DNA of 64,000 nt. Origin: Acidimicrobiia bacterium. GTDB lineage: Bacteria > Actinomycetota > Acidimicrobiia > IMCC26256 > JAMXLJ01. Below are positions 48,555 to 56,865 of the stretch, piece after piece; within the stretch, counting starts at the first letter, position 1; each line of letters begins with the position of its first letter. The notes under the pieces were generated by a model. The model was not told the origin of the DNA, did not search any database, and worked only from the letters and a program-made list of their open reading frames with translations. Both the position numbers and the translations under genes were made by a program. Where the stretch lies: the NCBI GenBank assembly GCA_035651955.1, contig DASRES010000085.1, forward strand, positions 1-64,000, written 5' to 3'.

Positions 48555-49517
48555 TCAGGCGGGCGCGAGCGGGTCGGGCGTCTCCTGCTCGACGCGTTCG
48601 AGCGACTGGTCGCGCACCATGGCGACGAGGACCGCCACGACCACGAGCGAACCGACGATCTCGACCGCGCCCAGTGCCTCCCCGAACAGCATCCACGCGG
48701 CCACCGCGACGAGCGGAGGCTCGGCGAGGAGCAGGGGCGCGGAGACCGATGCCGGCACGTACCGGTGGGCCCACACCATCAGGCAGTGCGCGGTCGTCCC
48801 GGTCGTCATGGTGCACGCCGCGAACCCGACGGCCGCGGCGGGCAACGCGAGCCCGCCCGCGGTGATCACCGCGACGGGCGTCAGCAGGACCGCGGCCGTC
48901 CCGAGGACGCCGAGCATGAACGCGATCGGGTCGACGGCGAAGCGGGCCCGCACGGCTCGGCCGTAGAGGAACCAGCCCGCGTTCAGCACGAGGCTCACCA
49001 CCGCGACGAGATCGCCGGCGAGGCTCCACGTCCCGCTGCCCGACGCGGCGCTCGCGACGACGATCGTGCCCGCGATCGCGACCGACGCCATCAGGTACTG
49101 GCGGACGGTGACGCGCTCCGCGAGGAACGAAGCGGCGAACGCCATGACGATCACCGGTTGCAACGACGTGATCAGCGTGACGTCGAGCAGCCGCGTGAGG
49201 TCGATCGCGGCGAACGCGGTCGCGGCGGACGACGCGAAGAACGCGCCCCCTCCCACCAGGACGAGGATCCACCGCGATCGGCTGACGCCGCGGGGGACGA
49301 CGATGCTCGTCGTGTCGCGCCGACGGCGGAGCACGACGAGCGCGTACAGCGGCGGCAACGCGAACCACAGACGCCACGTCGTGAAGACGACGGCGTCCGC
49401 GTGCGCGGCCCGCACGAACAGCGTCGATGCCGACCAGCCGACGACCGCGAGGAGCACCGCACCGAGCGCACCCACGCGCGTGGCGGCGCGCGAACGTCGC
49501 GCCGCGACACGAACCAT
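48555..49517 (-). CDS. EamA/DMT-family transporter
   Basis: A 320-residue drug/metabolite exporter with ten predicted helices in two EamA repeats. WSASTLFVRAAHADAVVFTTWR opens the first repeat (seen in overlapping parts); SLQPVIVMAFAASFLAERV and LLLAEPPLVAVAAWMLFGEAL are the paired repeat ends. Substrate unknown. The ATG at 49517 is supported by a TAGCGT box ending 7 nt before it. Confidence 0.85.
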   Translation of the reverse strand: MVRVAARRSRAATRVGALGAVLLAVVGWSASTLFVRAAHADAVVFTTWRLWFALPPLYALVVLRRRRDTTSIVVPRGVSRSRWILVLVGGGAFFASSAATAFAAIDLTRLLDVTLITSLQPVIVMAFAASFLAERVTVRQYLMASVAIAGTIVVASAASGSGTWSLAGDLVAVVSLVLNAGWFLYGRAVRARFAVDPIAFMLGVLGTAAVLLTPVAVITAGGLALPAAAVGFAACTMTTGTTAHCLMVWAHRYVPASVSAPLLLAEPPLVAVAAWMLFGEALGAVEIVGSLVVVAVLVAMVRDQSLERVEQETPDPLAPA

Positions 49518-49524
49518 GTGGCGG

Positions 49525-49530
49525 ACGCTA
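49525..49530 (-). promoter_or_regulatory. -10 box TAGCGT of the EamA gene
   Basis: TAGCGT ends 7 nt before the ATG at 49517, a leaderless-type arrangement. Confidence 0.45.
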
Positions 49531-49570
49531 CCGTGCGCGCTCCGTGACGCGGCCGGGGATTTCGGTGGCG

Positions 49571-49885
49571 TCAGCTCCAGGTCGACGGCGCGCGCATGTG
49601 CGGCGACGTCACGACCGGTCCGACGTGACCGCGGTCGGCCGCCCGCTCGAGCAACGCGGCCGACGGGTCGGCGCAGTGCATGCACGCACGGCAGCGACAG
49701 TCCGGGTCGGCGACGTCGTGCACCGCGGACAGCACGACCCGGACGTCGTCGTCCCACGTCGCGCTGCACCCGCGCGTCGCGCAGAGCTCGCGCAGCCGGT
49801 CCTCGCCGGGTTGGACGAACGCGTGCCTGCGCCGTTGCCAACGCTGGCAGCGCTCGCACACGCCGACATCGTCAGCATGGTGCAT
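49571..49885 (-). CDS. Small Cys-rich, probable zinc-ribbon protein
   Basis: A 104-residue protein with paired cysteines: CERC near the start, CATRGC in the middle and CRCRACMHC in the second half, plus several His. This suggests one or two zinc-ribbon-like or redox metal sites. It has no signal peptide. Codon use shows the same third-position bias as real neighbours, unlike overlapping frames. The start is the ATG at 49885 before HHADDVG, although the frame stays open to 49972. It lies 108 nt after the FAD oxidoreductase on the same strand. Family not recognised. Confidence 0.6.
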   Translation of the reverse strand: MHHADDVGVCERCQRWQRRRHAFVQPGEDRLRELCATRGCSATWDDDVRVVLSAVHDVADPDCRCRACMHCADPSAALLERAADRGHVGPVVTSPHMRAPSTWS

Positions 49886-49993
49886 CTGGTGTTCCCCACG
49901 GAGCCCCGTGCCCGTCGCCCCCACCGCACCACTGTTCCCGCCCGGAGCCCGGTGCATGCCTGGCCAGCGCATTCGGTGACGGGGCCGGTGCCG

Positions 49994-51571
49994 TCAGACG
50001 CCCCGGGTGACCAACCCCCGGACGGCCTGGCGGCGTGCGCCCCAGATCGCGGCCCGTGCCGCGTTGGCGCCGGGTGCGCCGTTCACGCTCCCGCCCGGGT
50101 GCGCCGACGCGGACCCGAGATACAGGCCCCGCACGGGGGTCTCGGCCCGCCCGAACCCCGGGACCGGTCGGAACACGAGCTGCTGGTGGAGCTGCATCGT
50201 GCCGCCGCCGATCGCCCCGCCGACCAGGTTCGCGTCCTCGTCGGCGAAGCTCGGTGGTGCCGTCACGTGCCGGCCCCGCACGAGCGAGCGGAACCCGGGC
50301 GCCAGCCGCTCGATCTCGTTCTCGACCCGGTCCGCGAACGTCTCGACCTCGTCGCGGTCCCAGCGTCCGGTGATCGTGCCGCCCGCGTCGCCCCGCACGT
50401 CCTGCGGGACGTGCGTGTACGCCCACGCGGTCTCCTTGCCGGGGGGATGGCGCGTGGGGTCCGCGAGGCTCTGCTGGCCGAGGAGGAGGAACGGACGCTC
50501 GGGCACGAGTCCGCGCACCAGCTGGCTCGCGACGACCGTCAGCGCGTCCACGCTGTCGACGATGTGCACGGTTCCGGCTCGCCGAGCCTCCGGCTGCATC
50601 CACGGGATCGGTCCGTCGAGGTTCCAGTCGACCTTGAAGGTCGCGGAGTCCCACTGGAAATTCTCGAGCTGGCGCACGAGCCATGCCGGGAGGTGCGCCT
50701 CACCGACGAGACGCTGATAGAGGTGGGGCGCGGCGACGTCGGCGACGACCGCGCGGCGTGCCGCGACCTCGTCGTCCGCGGTACGGACCGCGACGGCGCG
50801 TCCGTCGCGCACGACGACGCGCTCGACACGCGTGTTGCAGACGACGTCGCCGCCGTGCGCCCGCAGCCGCGCGACGAGCGCGTCGGTCAGGCGTTGCGCG
50901 CCGCCCTCGGGAACGGGCCAGCCGAGCTCCTGACCGAGGCTGCACAGGAGGAAGCCGAAGAAGCCCGAGATCGCGGATTCCGGCGCGAGGTCGGCGTGCA
51001 GCGCGGCGGCGGCGAGGAGATGGCGGGCCGGTTCGCCGCCGAACGTCTCCTGCCCCAGACGGCGGACGGGGAGCAGCGCGAACCGAGCCAGCTCGACGAG
51101 CTCGCGCGGCGGACGGGCCAGCAGACGGGGCAACGCGCGTACTGGTGGGAACGGACGGAACAGCGCACCGAGCAACGGCTCGCGCAACCGCTCCCAGAGC
51201 CCGTACAGACGGGCCCACGCCTCGCCGTCGCCGGGATGCGTCGCCTCGAGCGACGCCACCGTGCACGCGAGATCACGCGAGAGCGTGGGGCACGCGTCGA
51301 GCGTCGGGTGCGCGAGCACGAGCGGCGCGTGGCGCCACCGGACGCCGTGCTCCTCGAGGCGCAGCGATCGCATGACCGGCGAGGCGACGGCCATCGGGTA
51401 GAACGCGCTGCATCGGTCGTTGACGAAGCCCGGCTCGATCAGCTCCGCCGAGCGGACCGCGCCGCCCGGTGTCGGCTCGGCCTCGAGCACCACCACCCGC
51501 CAGCCCCGCTCGGCGAGCAGGTTCGCGGCGACGAGCCCGTTGTGCCCGGCTCCGATGACGACGGCGTCCAC
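49994..51571 (-). CDS. Phytoene-desaturase-like FAD oxidoreductase
   Basis: A 525-residue flavoprotein of the CrtI/phytoene dehydrogenase and FAD-dependent amine oxidase clan. The N-terminal dinucleotide fold is VVIGAGHNGLVAANLLAERG, followed by LEAEPTPGGAVRS; the C-terminal FAD motif is GLYLGSASAHPGGSVNGAPG. No carotenoid genes are near, so it belongs to the broad NAD(P)/FAD-dependent oxidoreductase group with unknown substrate. The GTG at 51571 begins directly with the Rossmann strand. Confidence 0.88.
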   Translation of the reverse strand: MDAVVIGAGHNGLVAANLLAERGWRVVVLEAEPTPGGAVRSAELIEPGFVNDRCSAFYPMAVASPVMRSLRLEEHGVRWRHAPLVLAHPTLDACPTLSRDLACTVASLEATHPGDGEAWARLYGLWERLREPLLGALFRPFPPVRALPRLLARPPRELVELARFALLPVRRLGQETFGGEPARHLLAAAALHADLAPESAISGFFGFLLCSLGQELGWPVPEGGAQRLTDALVARLRAHGGDVVCNTRVERVVVRDGRAVAVRTADDEVAARRAVVADVAAPHLYQRLVGEAHLPAWLVRQLENFQWDSATFKVDWNLDGPIPWMQPEARRAGTVHIVDSVDALTVVASQLVRGLVPERPFLLLGQQSLADPTRHPPGKETAWAYTHVPQDVRGDAGGTITGRWDRDEVETFADRVENEIERLAPGFRSLVRGRHVTAPPSFADEDANLVGGAIGGGTMQLHQQLVFRPVPGFGRAETPVRGLYLGSASAHPGGSVNGAPGANAARAAIWGARRQAVRGLVTRGV

Positions 51572-51642
51572 CGCCCCAGCCTTCCCGATCGGCCGCAGTC
51601 CGCGACATCTCGGCGGGACCTCTCGCTCGGCCGGCGTTCGAC

Positions 51643-51672
51643 TTCGCAGAGTCTAACAAGAGCGTTATACTC
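51643..51672 (+). promoter_or_regulatory. Housekeeping-type promoter with overlapping operator
   Basis: TTCGCA (51643-51648), 17 nt and TATACT (51666-51671) fit the sigma-70 pattern. GAGTCTAAC (51649-51657) and GTTATACTC (51664-51672) form an inverted repeat matching at 8 of 9 positions and covering spacer and -10, so a dimeric repressor would block polymerase. Confidence 0.6.
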
Positions 51673-51701
51673 GGCGGTGTCGAGCGACGGACCGAGGAAG
51701 C

Positions 51702-52886
51702 ATGCCCCGCACGGACCGGACGGCGAAGGTCAACCCCTACTGCGCGGGTGCCGGCACGCAACCGCCGCTGCTCGCCGGTCGGTCCCGCCAGCTCGCCATG
51801 ATCGACCACCTCGCCAACCAGTTCGAGGGCCGACGGTCGGCCGAGAGCATCGTGTGGAGCGGGCTGCGGGGCATGGGCAAGACCGTCCTCCTGCAGGCCG
51901 CGCTCCAGCGCTTCCGCGACCGCGGCTGGCTCGCCGGGTACCACGAGGTCCGTCGCGAGGCCGGGCTCGGCGCGTCGGTCGCGTCGGTGCTCATCCAGGG
52001 CAACGCCGTGCTCGGGCGGTCGAAGCTGGCGAGGGCGCTGGCGTGGCTGCGCGAGGTGATCGGGTCGACGAGCGTGTCGACGACCGTCGGCGACGTGACC
52101 GTGCAACTCGGCCTACGCGGGTCGGGCGGGACGCGCACCACGGCCCTGCCGGAGGACGCGCTCGACGCGCTGTTCGTCCGTCTCGGCGAGGCCGCGGCCG
52201 ACGCGGGCGTCGGTGCGGTGTTCCTCTTCGACGAGCTGCAGCTCATCGCGCGCGGCGACCTCTCGGCGCTGCTGCACGCGGCGAACGCGTCCGAGGACCT
52301 TCCGGTCGCGTTCGTCGCCGCGGGCCTACCCGACCTTCCCAGCGCGATGGCGGCGGCCGGGTCGTATGCCGAGCGCCTGTACTTCGACCGCGTCGACTGG
52401 TTGTCGGACGGGGACGTCACCGAGGCGCTCGTCGTCCCGGCCGCCGAGTTCGACGTGACCTACGAGCCGGACGCGATCACCGCGCTCGTCGGTCACATCG
52501 CGTCGTACCCGTACTTCGCGCAGCTCTACGGCGAGGAGACGTGGAAGGCCGCGGGGACGCCGTCGGACCGGCCCGGGACGGTGATCACCGCGGAGCACGT
52601 CGCGGCCGCGGTCGAGCCCGCGACGCGCCGGCTCGAGGAGGGCCTCTACCGCATCCGCTGGGAGAAGGCGAGCGAGGCCGAGCGCGGCTACCTCGTCGCG
52701 ATGGCCGGGCTGGGCGACGACCGGGTCGGCTCGGGTGACGTCGCGCGCGCGCTCGGCAAGCGCGCGCGTGACGTGTCGGCGCTGCGCGACCGGCTGATGC
52801 AGAAGGGCATCGTGTACGCGCCCGCCCACAACGTCGTGGCGTTCACCGTGCCCGGCTTCGCGTCGTTCGTCCGCCGGCACGCCTGA
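51702..52886 (+). CDS. AAA-family ATPase with C-terminal winged helix
   Basis: A 394-residue P-loop ATPase of the AAA_16/Orc1-Cdc6-like group. Walker A is WSGLRGMGKTVLL, Walker B VFLFDELQLI, and a sensor-1-like FVAAGLPDL follows. The last 80 residues look like a winged helix with GSGDVARALGKRARDVSALR. It stands alone with its own strong promoter and a possible operator. Related proteins occur as orphan ATPases in actinobacteria and in some mobile elements; no integrase or toxin is adjacent. The ATG at 51702 follows GAGGAAGC. Confidence 0.82.
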   Translation: MPRTDRTAKVNPYCAGAGTQPPLLAGRSRQLAMIDHLANQFEGRRSAESIVWSGLRGMGKTVLLQAALQRFRDRGWLAGYHEVRREAGLGASVASVLIQGNAVLGRSKLARALAWLREVIGSTSVSTTVGDVTVQLGLRGSGGTRTTALPEDALDALFVRLGEAAADAGVGAVFLFDELQLIARGDLSALLHAANASEDLPVAFVAAGLPDLPSAMAAAGSYAERLYFDRVDWLSDGDVTEALVVPAAEFDVTYEPDAITALVGHIASYPYFAQLYGEETWKAAGTPSDRPGTVITAEHVAAAVEPATRRLEEGLYRIRWEKASEAERGYLVAMAGLGDDRVGSGDVARALGKRARDVSALRDRLMQKGIVYAPAHNVVAFTVPGFASFVRRHA

Positions 52887-52937
52887 GCGAGCTCCGTTCA
52901 GGTTTGGTGCCGGTGGCCCGGCGGGAACGGGCGGGCC

Positions 52938-53867
52938 ATGCCGACGAACCGGATCGACATCGACGCGCCGCCCGAGAAGGTGTGGCGCGTGCTGATCGAT
53001 CCGACTCGGTACGCACAGTGGGTCGTCGGGACACGGCGGATCCGCGACGTCGATCCGTCGTGGCCGGCCCGTCGCGCGCGTTTCCACCACGCGCTTGGTC
53101 TCCCCGCGCTCGAGCTGCACGACACGACGTCGATCGTCGACATGGACGCTCCGCGGCGTCTCGAGCTCGAGGTCCGGTTCCGGCCCGCCGGCCTCGCGCG
53201 TGTCGTGCTGTCTTTGCGACGGCTCGAGGGCGACCGAACCCGGCTGACGATGCGCGAGGACTCGGTCCGGAGCCCCGTGCCGATCGTCCGGCCGCCCGTC
53301 GTCGAGCCGGTGCTCGCCGTGCGCAACTGGTGGTCGCTGCGCCGTCTCGCGCGCATCGTCGCGCTGACAGGAGGAGCCGTGAACCGAAACGGCATCGGCT
53401 CGGCGCTCGCGCGCGGCGCGCTGGCGGGCACCGCGGGGAAGGCGGCGCTCGACACGGCGACGTATCTCGACATGCTCGTGCGCGGCCGGCCGAGGAGCGA
53501 CATGCCGTCGGAGATGGCGGGCCGGTTCGCGTCCCGCGCCGGGCTGGACAACGCATTCGACCCCGACACTGCACAAGGCGGCGCGCGACGTGAGTCGCTC
53601 GGCGCGCTGCTCGGCACGGCGACGGGCGTCGGTGTCGGCGTCGCGTACGCGGTCGTGACGCGCGGTCGCGGCTTCGCGCGGATCCCGTTCGCCGGCCTCA
53701 CGCTCGCTGCGGGTGCGATGGTCGCGGGCAACGCGAGTGCTGTCGTGGAAGGGCTGACGCACCCGAGCGACTGGGGTGTGGTCGGGTGGCTGTCCGACGT
53801 CGTCCCGCACCTCGCGTTCGGCTTCGCGACGGCTGCCGTGTTCGACGCGCTGACGCCGAGGAGCTGA
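52938..53867 (+). CDS. SRPBCC domain fused to a membrane domain
   Basis: A 309-residue protein. Residues 1-145 are a SRPBCC lipid-binding-like domain (RIDIDAPPEKVWRVLIDPTRYAQWV, seen in overlapping parts; LRRLEGDRTRLTMRED). Residues about 155-309 form a membrane region with glycine-rich helices such as GALLGTATGVGVGVAYAVVTRG and HLAFGFATAAVFDAL. AGGAGGAGCC stands directly before an in-frame GTG at 53379 (codon 148), so the membrane part may also be made alone, or two genes have fused. The gene follows the ATPase by 51 nt. Confidence 0.7.
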   Translation: MPTNRIDIDAPPEKVWRVLIDPTRYAQWVVGTRRIRDVDPSWPARRARFHHALGLPALELHDTTSIVDMDAPRRLELEVRFRPAGLARVVLSLRRLEGDRTRLTMREDSVRSPVPIVRPPVVEPVLAVRNWWSLRRLARIVALTGGAVNRNGIGSALARGALAGTAGKAALDTATYLDMLVRGRPRSDMPSEMAGRFASRAGLDNAFDPDTAQGGARRESLGALLGTATGVGVGVAYAVVTRGRGFARIPFAGLTLAAGAMVAGNASAVVEGLTHPSDWGVVGWLSDVVPHLAFGFATAAVFDALTPRS

Positions 53868-53952
53868 GCGCGCGCGTCGTCACGGGTGGTGGCGGTTTGC
53901 CCTGCGTTGGCGCTCCGTTGGGCTCGCTCGTACCCGGAGTTCCGTAGGTTTC

Positions 53953-55161
53953 GTGCGCGTGTCCCGCGGTTCACGTGCCGTTCCCGACGCGCGCCGGCTC
54001 CCCGCCATGCCGGGCTGGGTGGTCCTCCCGCTCCGGGCGTTCCTCGGTGTGACGTTCACGTTCGCAGGGCTGCAGAAGCTCGCGGACCACAACTACTTCG
54101 ACTCGTCGTCGCCTTCGTCGGTGCAGGCGCAGATGCGCTCGTACGCGCGCACGAGCCCGATCCACGGCGTCGTCACGTTCGCGAGTCACCACGCGTTCGT
54201 CGTCGGACTGCTGATCGCGCTCGGCGAGCTCGCGGTCGGGATCGGCACGCTGCTCGGGCTGTGGACGCGCATCGCGGCGGTCGGCGGGATGCTGCTCTCG
54301 CTGTCGTTCCTACTCACCGCGAGCTGGCACTCCCATCCCTACTACCTCGGTCCCGACATCGTGTTCCTGTTCGCGTGGACGCCGCTCGTCGTCGCGGGCG
54401 CGGGTGACGTGCTCGCGCTCGATGGCGTGCTCGCGGCTCGGGCGCGCCGTCAGATGCGGTTGCCTGCCGCCGGCCCTGTCGCGATCGAGTTCGCCGTGGT
54501 GCGCCGGTTGTGCGGTCAGTACGACGACGGCCGTTGTCGCGCGCGTGACATGGCGGTATGCGACCCAGGCGCGTGTCCCGTCCTCGACGCGCAGCCGCGC
54601 CTGCGTCCGGCGACCGCGGAAGAGCTCGACCGGCGCACGTTCCTCGCGAAGTCGTCCGTCGCGTTGCGGGTCGGCGCGGTCGCACTCGGCGTCGGCGGTG
54701 TGACCGCGGCACTCGGCCGCGCGCTCGCACCGTCGTCACGCGACGCGGCACGCGCCGTTCCGCGACTCGGAGGCGCGACGTCGTCGTCCCCGACGACCCC
54801 GGCACCCGCGCCCACCGCCGCGCCCCCGACGACGGCAACCGCGCCGCCGCATCCGGCCGGCACCGCGATCGGCCCCGCGTCCGCCGTCCCCGTCGGTGGC
54901 GCGGCGTCGTTCACCGACCCGCGCACAGGCGGACCCGCGTACGTCGTGCAACCGGCGAGCGGTCAGTTCGTCGCGTTCAGCGCAGTGTGCACGCACCAGG
55001 GCTGCACGGTCGACGCGCCATCGAGCGGTCGGTTCCACTGCCCGTGTCACGGAGCCGTGTTCGACGCGCGCAGCGGCGCGGTGCTGCAAGGGCCCGCCCG
55101 CCGTCCGCTGCCCACGGTTCCCGTCCAGGCCGGCGGCGACGGCCTGCTCTACGTCACCTGA
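53953..55161 (+). CDS. DoxD/DoxX-Rieske fusion protein
   Basis: A 402-residue fusion. Residues about 20-165 are a four-helix DoxD/DoxX membrane domain (LRAFLGVTFTFAGLQKLAD). A Cys-bearing linker follows, then a Tat-like second signal DRRTFLAKSS (Arg227-Arg228) with a hydrophobic stretch, a Pro/Thr-rich linker, and a C-terminal Rieske [2Fe-2S] domain with ligands Cys346, His348, Cys363 and His366 (CTHQGC and CPCHG) and the stabilising Cys351-Cys365 pair. It should be a membrane redox protein, possibly donating to or taking electrons from quinone or thiosulfate-type substrates. The GTG at 53953 is the best start. Confidence 0.85.
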   Translation: MRVSRGSRAVPDARRLPAMPGWVVLPLRAFLGVTFTFAGLQKLADHNYFDSSSPSSVQAQMRSYARTSPIHGVVTFASHHAFVVGLLIALGELAVGIGTLLGLWTRIAAVGGMLLSLSFLLTASWHSHPYYLGPDIVFLFAWTPLVVAGAGDVLALDGVLAARARRQMRLPAAGPVAIEFAVVRRLCGQYDDGRCRARDMAVCDPGACPVLDAQPRLRPATAEELDRRTFLAKSSVALRVGAVALGVGGVTAALGRALAPSSRDAARAVPRLGGATSSSPTTPAPAPTAAPPTTATAPPHPAGTAIGPASAVPVGGAASFTDPRTGGPAYVVQPASGQFVAFSAVCTHQGCTVDAPSSGRFHCPCHGAVFDARSGAVLQGPARRPLPTVPVQAGGDGLLYVT

Positions 55162-55434
55162 TCCGCCGGCGAGCTCCGGGGATGCCGAGATCGGACCTTG
55201 CGTCGCGTGGCTCACTCGGCGTCGTCGCCGAACTGCGGCAGGTCGTCCTGCATCGCACACCACAGCTTCCAGATCCGGAGCAGTCGCGTCACACCGAGTC
55301 CAACGGGCGGGCGGGGCGCCGCGTGCCGCGTGGCCCGGTGACCCGCGGCACCACTCGGCCACGCTTCGGGAGACTTCGCAACCGGCCGGCACTGCTCGTG
55401 GTCGTGCGGGATGCGAGCGGTGAGGAACCGACCC
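55162..55434. other. 273-nt space without a supported gene
   Basis: Between the DoxD-Rieske gene and the PPOX-fold gene. On the minus strand, 55212-55292 holds a 26-codon frame beginning GTG with sequence VTRLLRIWKLWC; its codon bias is good but it is too short and lacks a clear start signal. No strong hairpin was found. Confidence 0.5.
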
Positions 55435-55830
55435 ATGACGGCCATCCCGAAGACGCACGAGTACCTCCTCGACGCGCAGGTCGCGACGCTCGCCACGGTG
55501 GGGCCGGACGGGCGCCCCCAGGTGTCCGAGGTGTGGTTCCTCGCTGAGGACGGCTCGGTCCGCATCTCGCTCAACACGAGTCGCCAGAAGACGAAGAACC
55601 TCGCGCGCACGTCGGCGTGCAGCCTCCTGATCCTCGACCTCGCCGACCCGTACCGGTATCTCGAGTTGCGCGGCGACGCGCGGGTCGAGCCGGGCGACGA
55701 CTACGTGTTCGCGGACAAGGTCGGCGCGAAGTACGGCGCCGACCTCCGTGAGCACGACCCGCCCGGCCAGTCGCGCGTCGTCGTGACGATCGAGCCGGTG
55801 CGCGTCGACGCCGTCGACATGAGCGCCTGA
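55435..55830 (+). CDS. PPOX-class flavin/F420-dependent oxidoreductase
   Basis: A 131-residue split-barrel protein of the pyridoxamine-phosphate-oxidase-like class. VATLATVGPDGRPQVSEVWF and the basic region TSRQKTKNLARTSACSLL are typical of actinobacterial F420- or FMN-binding members; LELRGDARVEPG follows. The exact cofactor cannot be fixed from the sequence. The ATG at 55435 begins the usual PKTHEYLLD-like start. Its stop lies at the edge of a hairpin shared with the convergent stress-protein pseudogene. Confidence 0.85.
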   Translation: MTAIPKTHEYLLDAQVATLATVGPDGRPQVSEVWFLAEDGSVRISLNTSRQKTKNLARTSACSLLILDLADPYRYLELRGDARVEPGDDYVFADKVGAKYGADLREHDPPGQSRVVVTIEPVRVDAVDMSA

Positions 55831-55871
55831 CGGCTCGCCGGCGAAATGCTGACGCCGGTCAGCGAGCCGTC
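55829..55871. terminator. Bidirectional hairpin between PPOX gene and pseudogene
   Basis: GACGGCTCGC (55829-55838) pairs with GCGAGCCGTC (55862-55871); a further CGGC/GCCG stem lies inside. The PPOX stop enters the left side, and the ancestral stop of the stress protein (55859-55861) falls inside, which supports the reconstruction of that gene. Confidence 0.6.
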
Positions 55872-56719
55872 GGCGTGACGACCCACCGGGCACGGCGCGT
55901 GTTGCGCGACCTGACGGCTGACCGAGCCGAGCACCCAGCCGGCGAACGGGCCGAGTCCACGTGACCCCAGGACGACGCGCTGCGCGTGCTGCGCGGCGCC
56001 GAGGATCACCGCCGCGGGTGAACCGAACGCGACCGTGCGCTTCACGTCGGTGACGGTCGTCGCCGCCGCGGGTGCGATCGACTTCTCGATCGCCGAGCGC
56101 GCGACGTCCTCGAACGGCGCGGGGTTCAGCGGCGTGGCGGCCATGCGTTCGTACGAGACGACCGGGAACGTCCACGCGCCCACGATCTCGACCGACGCGT
56201 CGTGCAGCGTCGCGGTCTCGTAGGCCCACTGCAGCGCCGCGGTCGCCTCGGCGGCCCCGTCGACTGCGACGACGATGCGACGCACCGGGTCGGTGGCCTC
56301 GTGACCCTCGCGCACGATCGCGACCGGGCACGCGGCGTGCTCGAGGCACGCCGTGGTGACCGAGCCGAGCAGGAGACCGCGGAACTCGCCAGCCCGCGCG
56401 ATCCGAGCACGAGGAGCGCCGACCCGCGTGCCGCCTAGAGGAGCGCGGGTGCAGCTCGACCGGCGACGACCTCGGGGCGCACCGCGTGGGCGTCGTCGCC
56501 GAGCGCGTCGTGGAGGATGCGATCGAGGTCCGTGCCGATCTCGTCTCGCGCGTCGTCCGGATCGACGCGCTCGCCCGCGTTGCCGCCGTGCGTGTCCGAC
56601 GAACCGGTGGCGAGGACGGCCCGCAGGTCCCACCCGCGTCGCCGTGCCTCGCGGGACGCCCAGCGCAGCGCGGCGATCGAGCTCTCGGAGCCGTCGACGC
56701 CCGCCACGATCTCGTCCAT
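55859..56719 (-). pseudogene. Decayed tandem universal stress protein
   Basis: Reading on the minus strand from ATG 56719 gives a Usp domain (MDEIVAGVDGSESSIAALRW) broken by TAG at 56437-56435 where GAG (Glu) fits the family. The same frame then continues as AARGSALLVLGSRGL. One G is missing in the run at about 56389-56390, after which the next frame reads GEFRGLLLGSVTTACLEHA and a complete second Usp domain with VLGSRGLGPFAGWVLGSVS. An extra G at 55882-55884 shifts the end; removing it restores CPVVVTPTAR and a stop at 55859. Both ATP loops (GSRG-x9-GS) are otherwise intact. Three lesions point to a pseudogene; sequencing or assembly error is the alternative. Confidence 0.8.
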
Positions 56720-56853
56720 GCGTCACCACCGGTGAGACGACGCGTGCCGTCCGCGGGTGCAACGTCTCGATCCTCACCGTTCCCCGTCGCGAGCCGGTGC
56801 GAACCGGAAGCCGCGCCGTCCGGTCTCGGAGCAGGGCGACGCCGTCACGCCGT

Positions 56854-56859
56854 TACCCT
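56854..56859 (+). promoter_or_regulatory. -10 box TACCCT of the flavin reductase gene
   Basis: TACCCT ends 6 nt before the ATG at 56866 and supports that start. Confidence 0.5.
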
Positions 56860-56865
56860 CGCGCG

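Noticed and set aside
55212-55292. 26-codon minus-strand frame with good codon use
   Set aside because: Too short, no convincing start signal and no known relative; described as part of the intergenic entry only.
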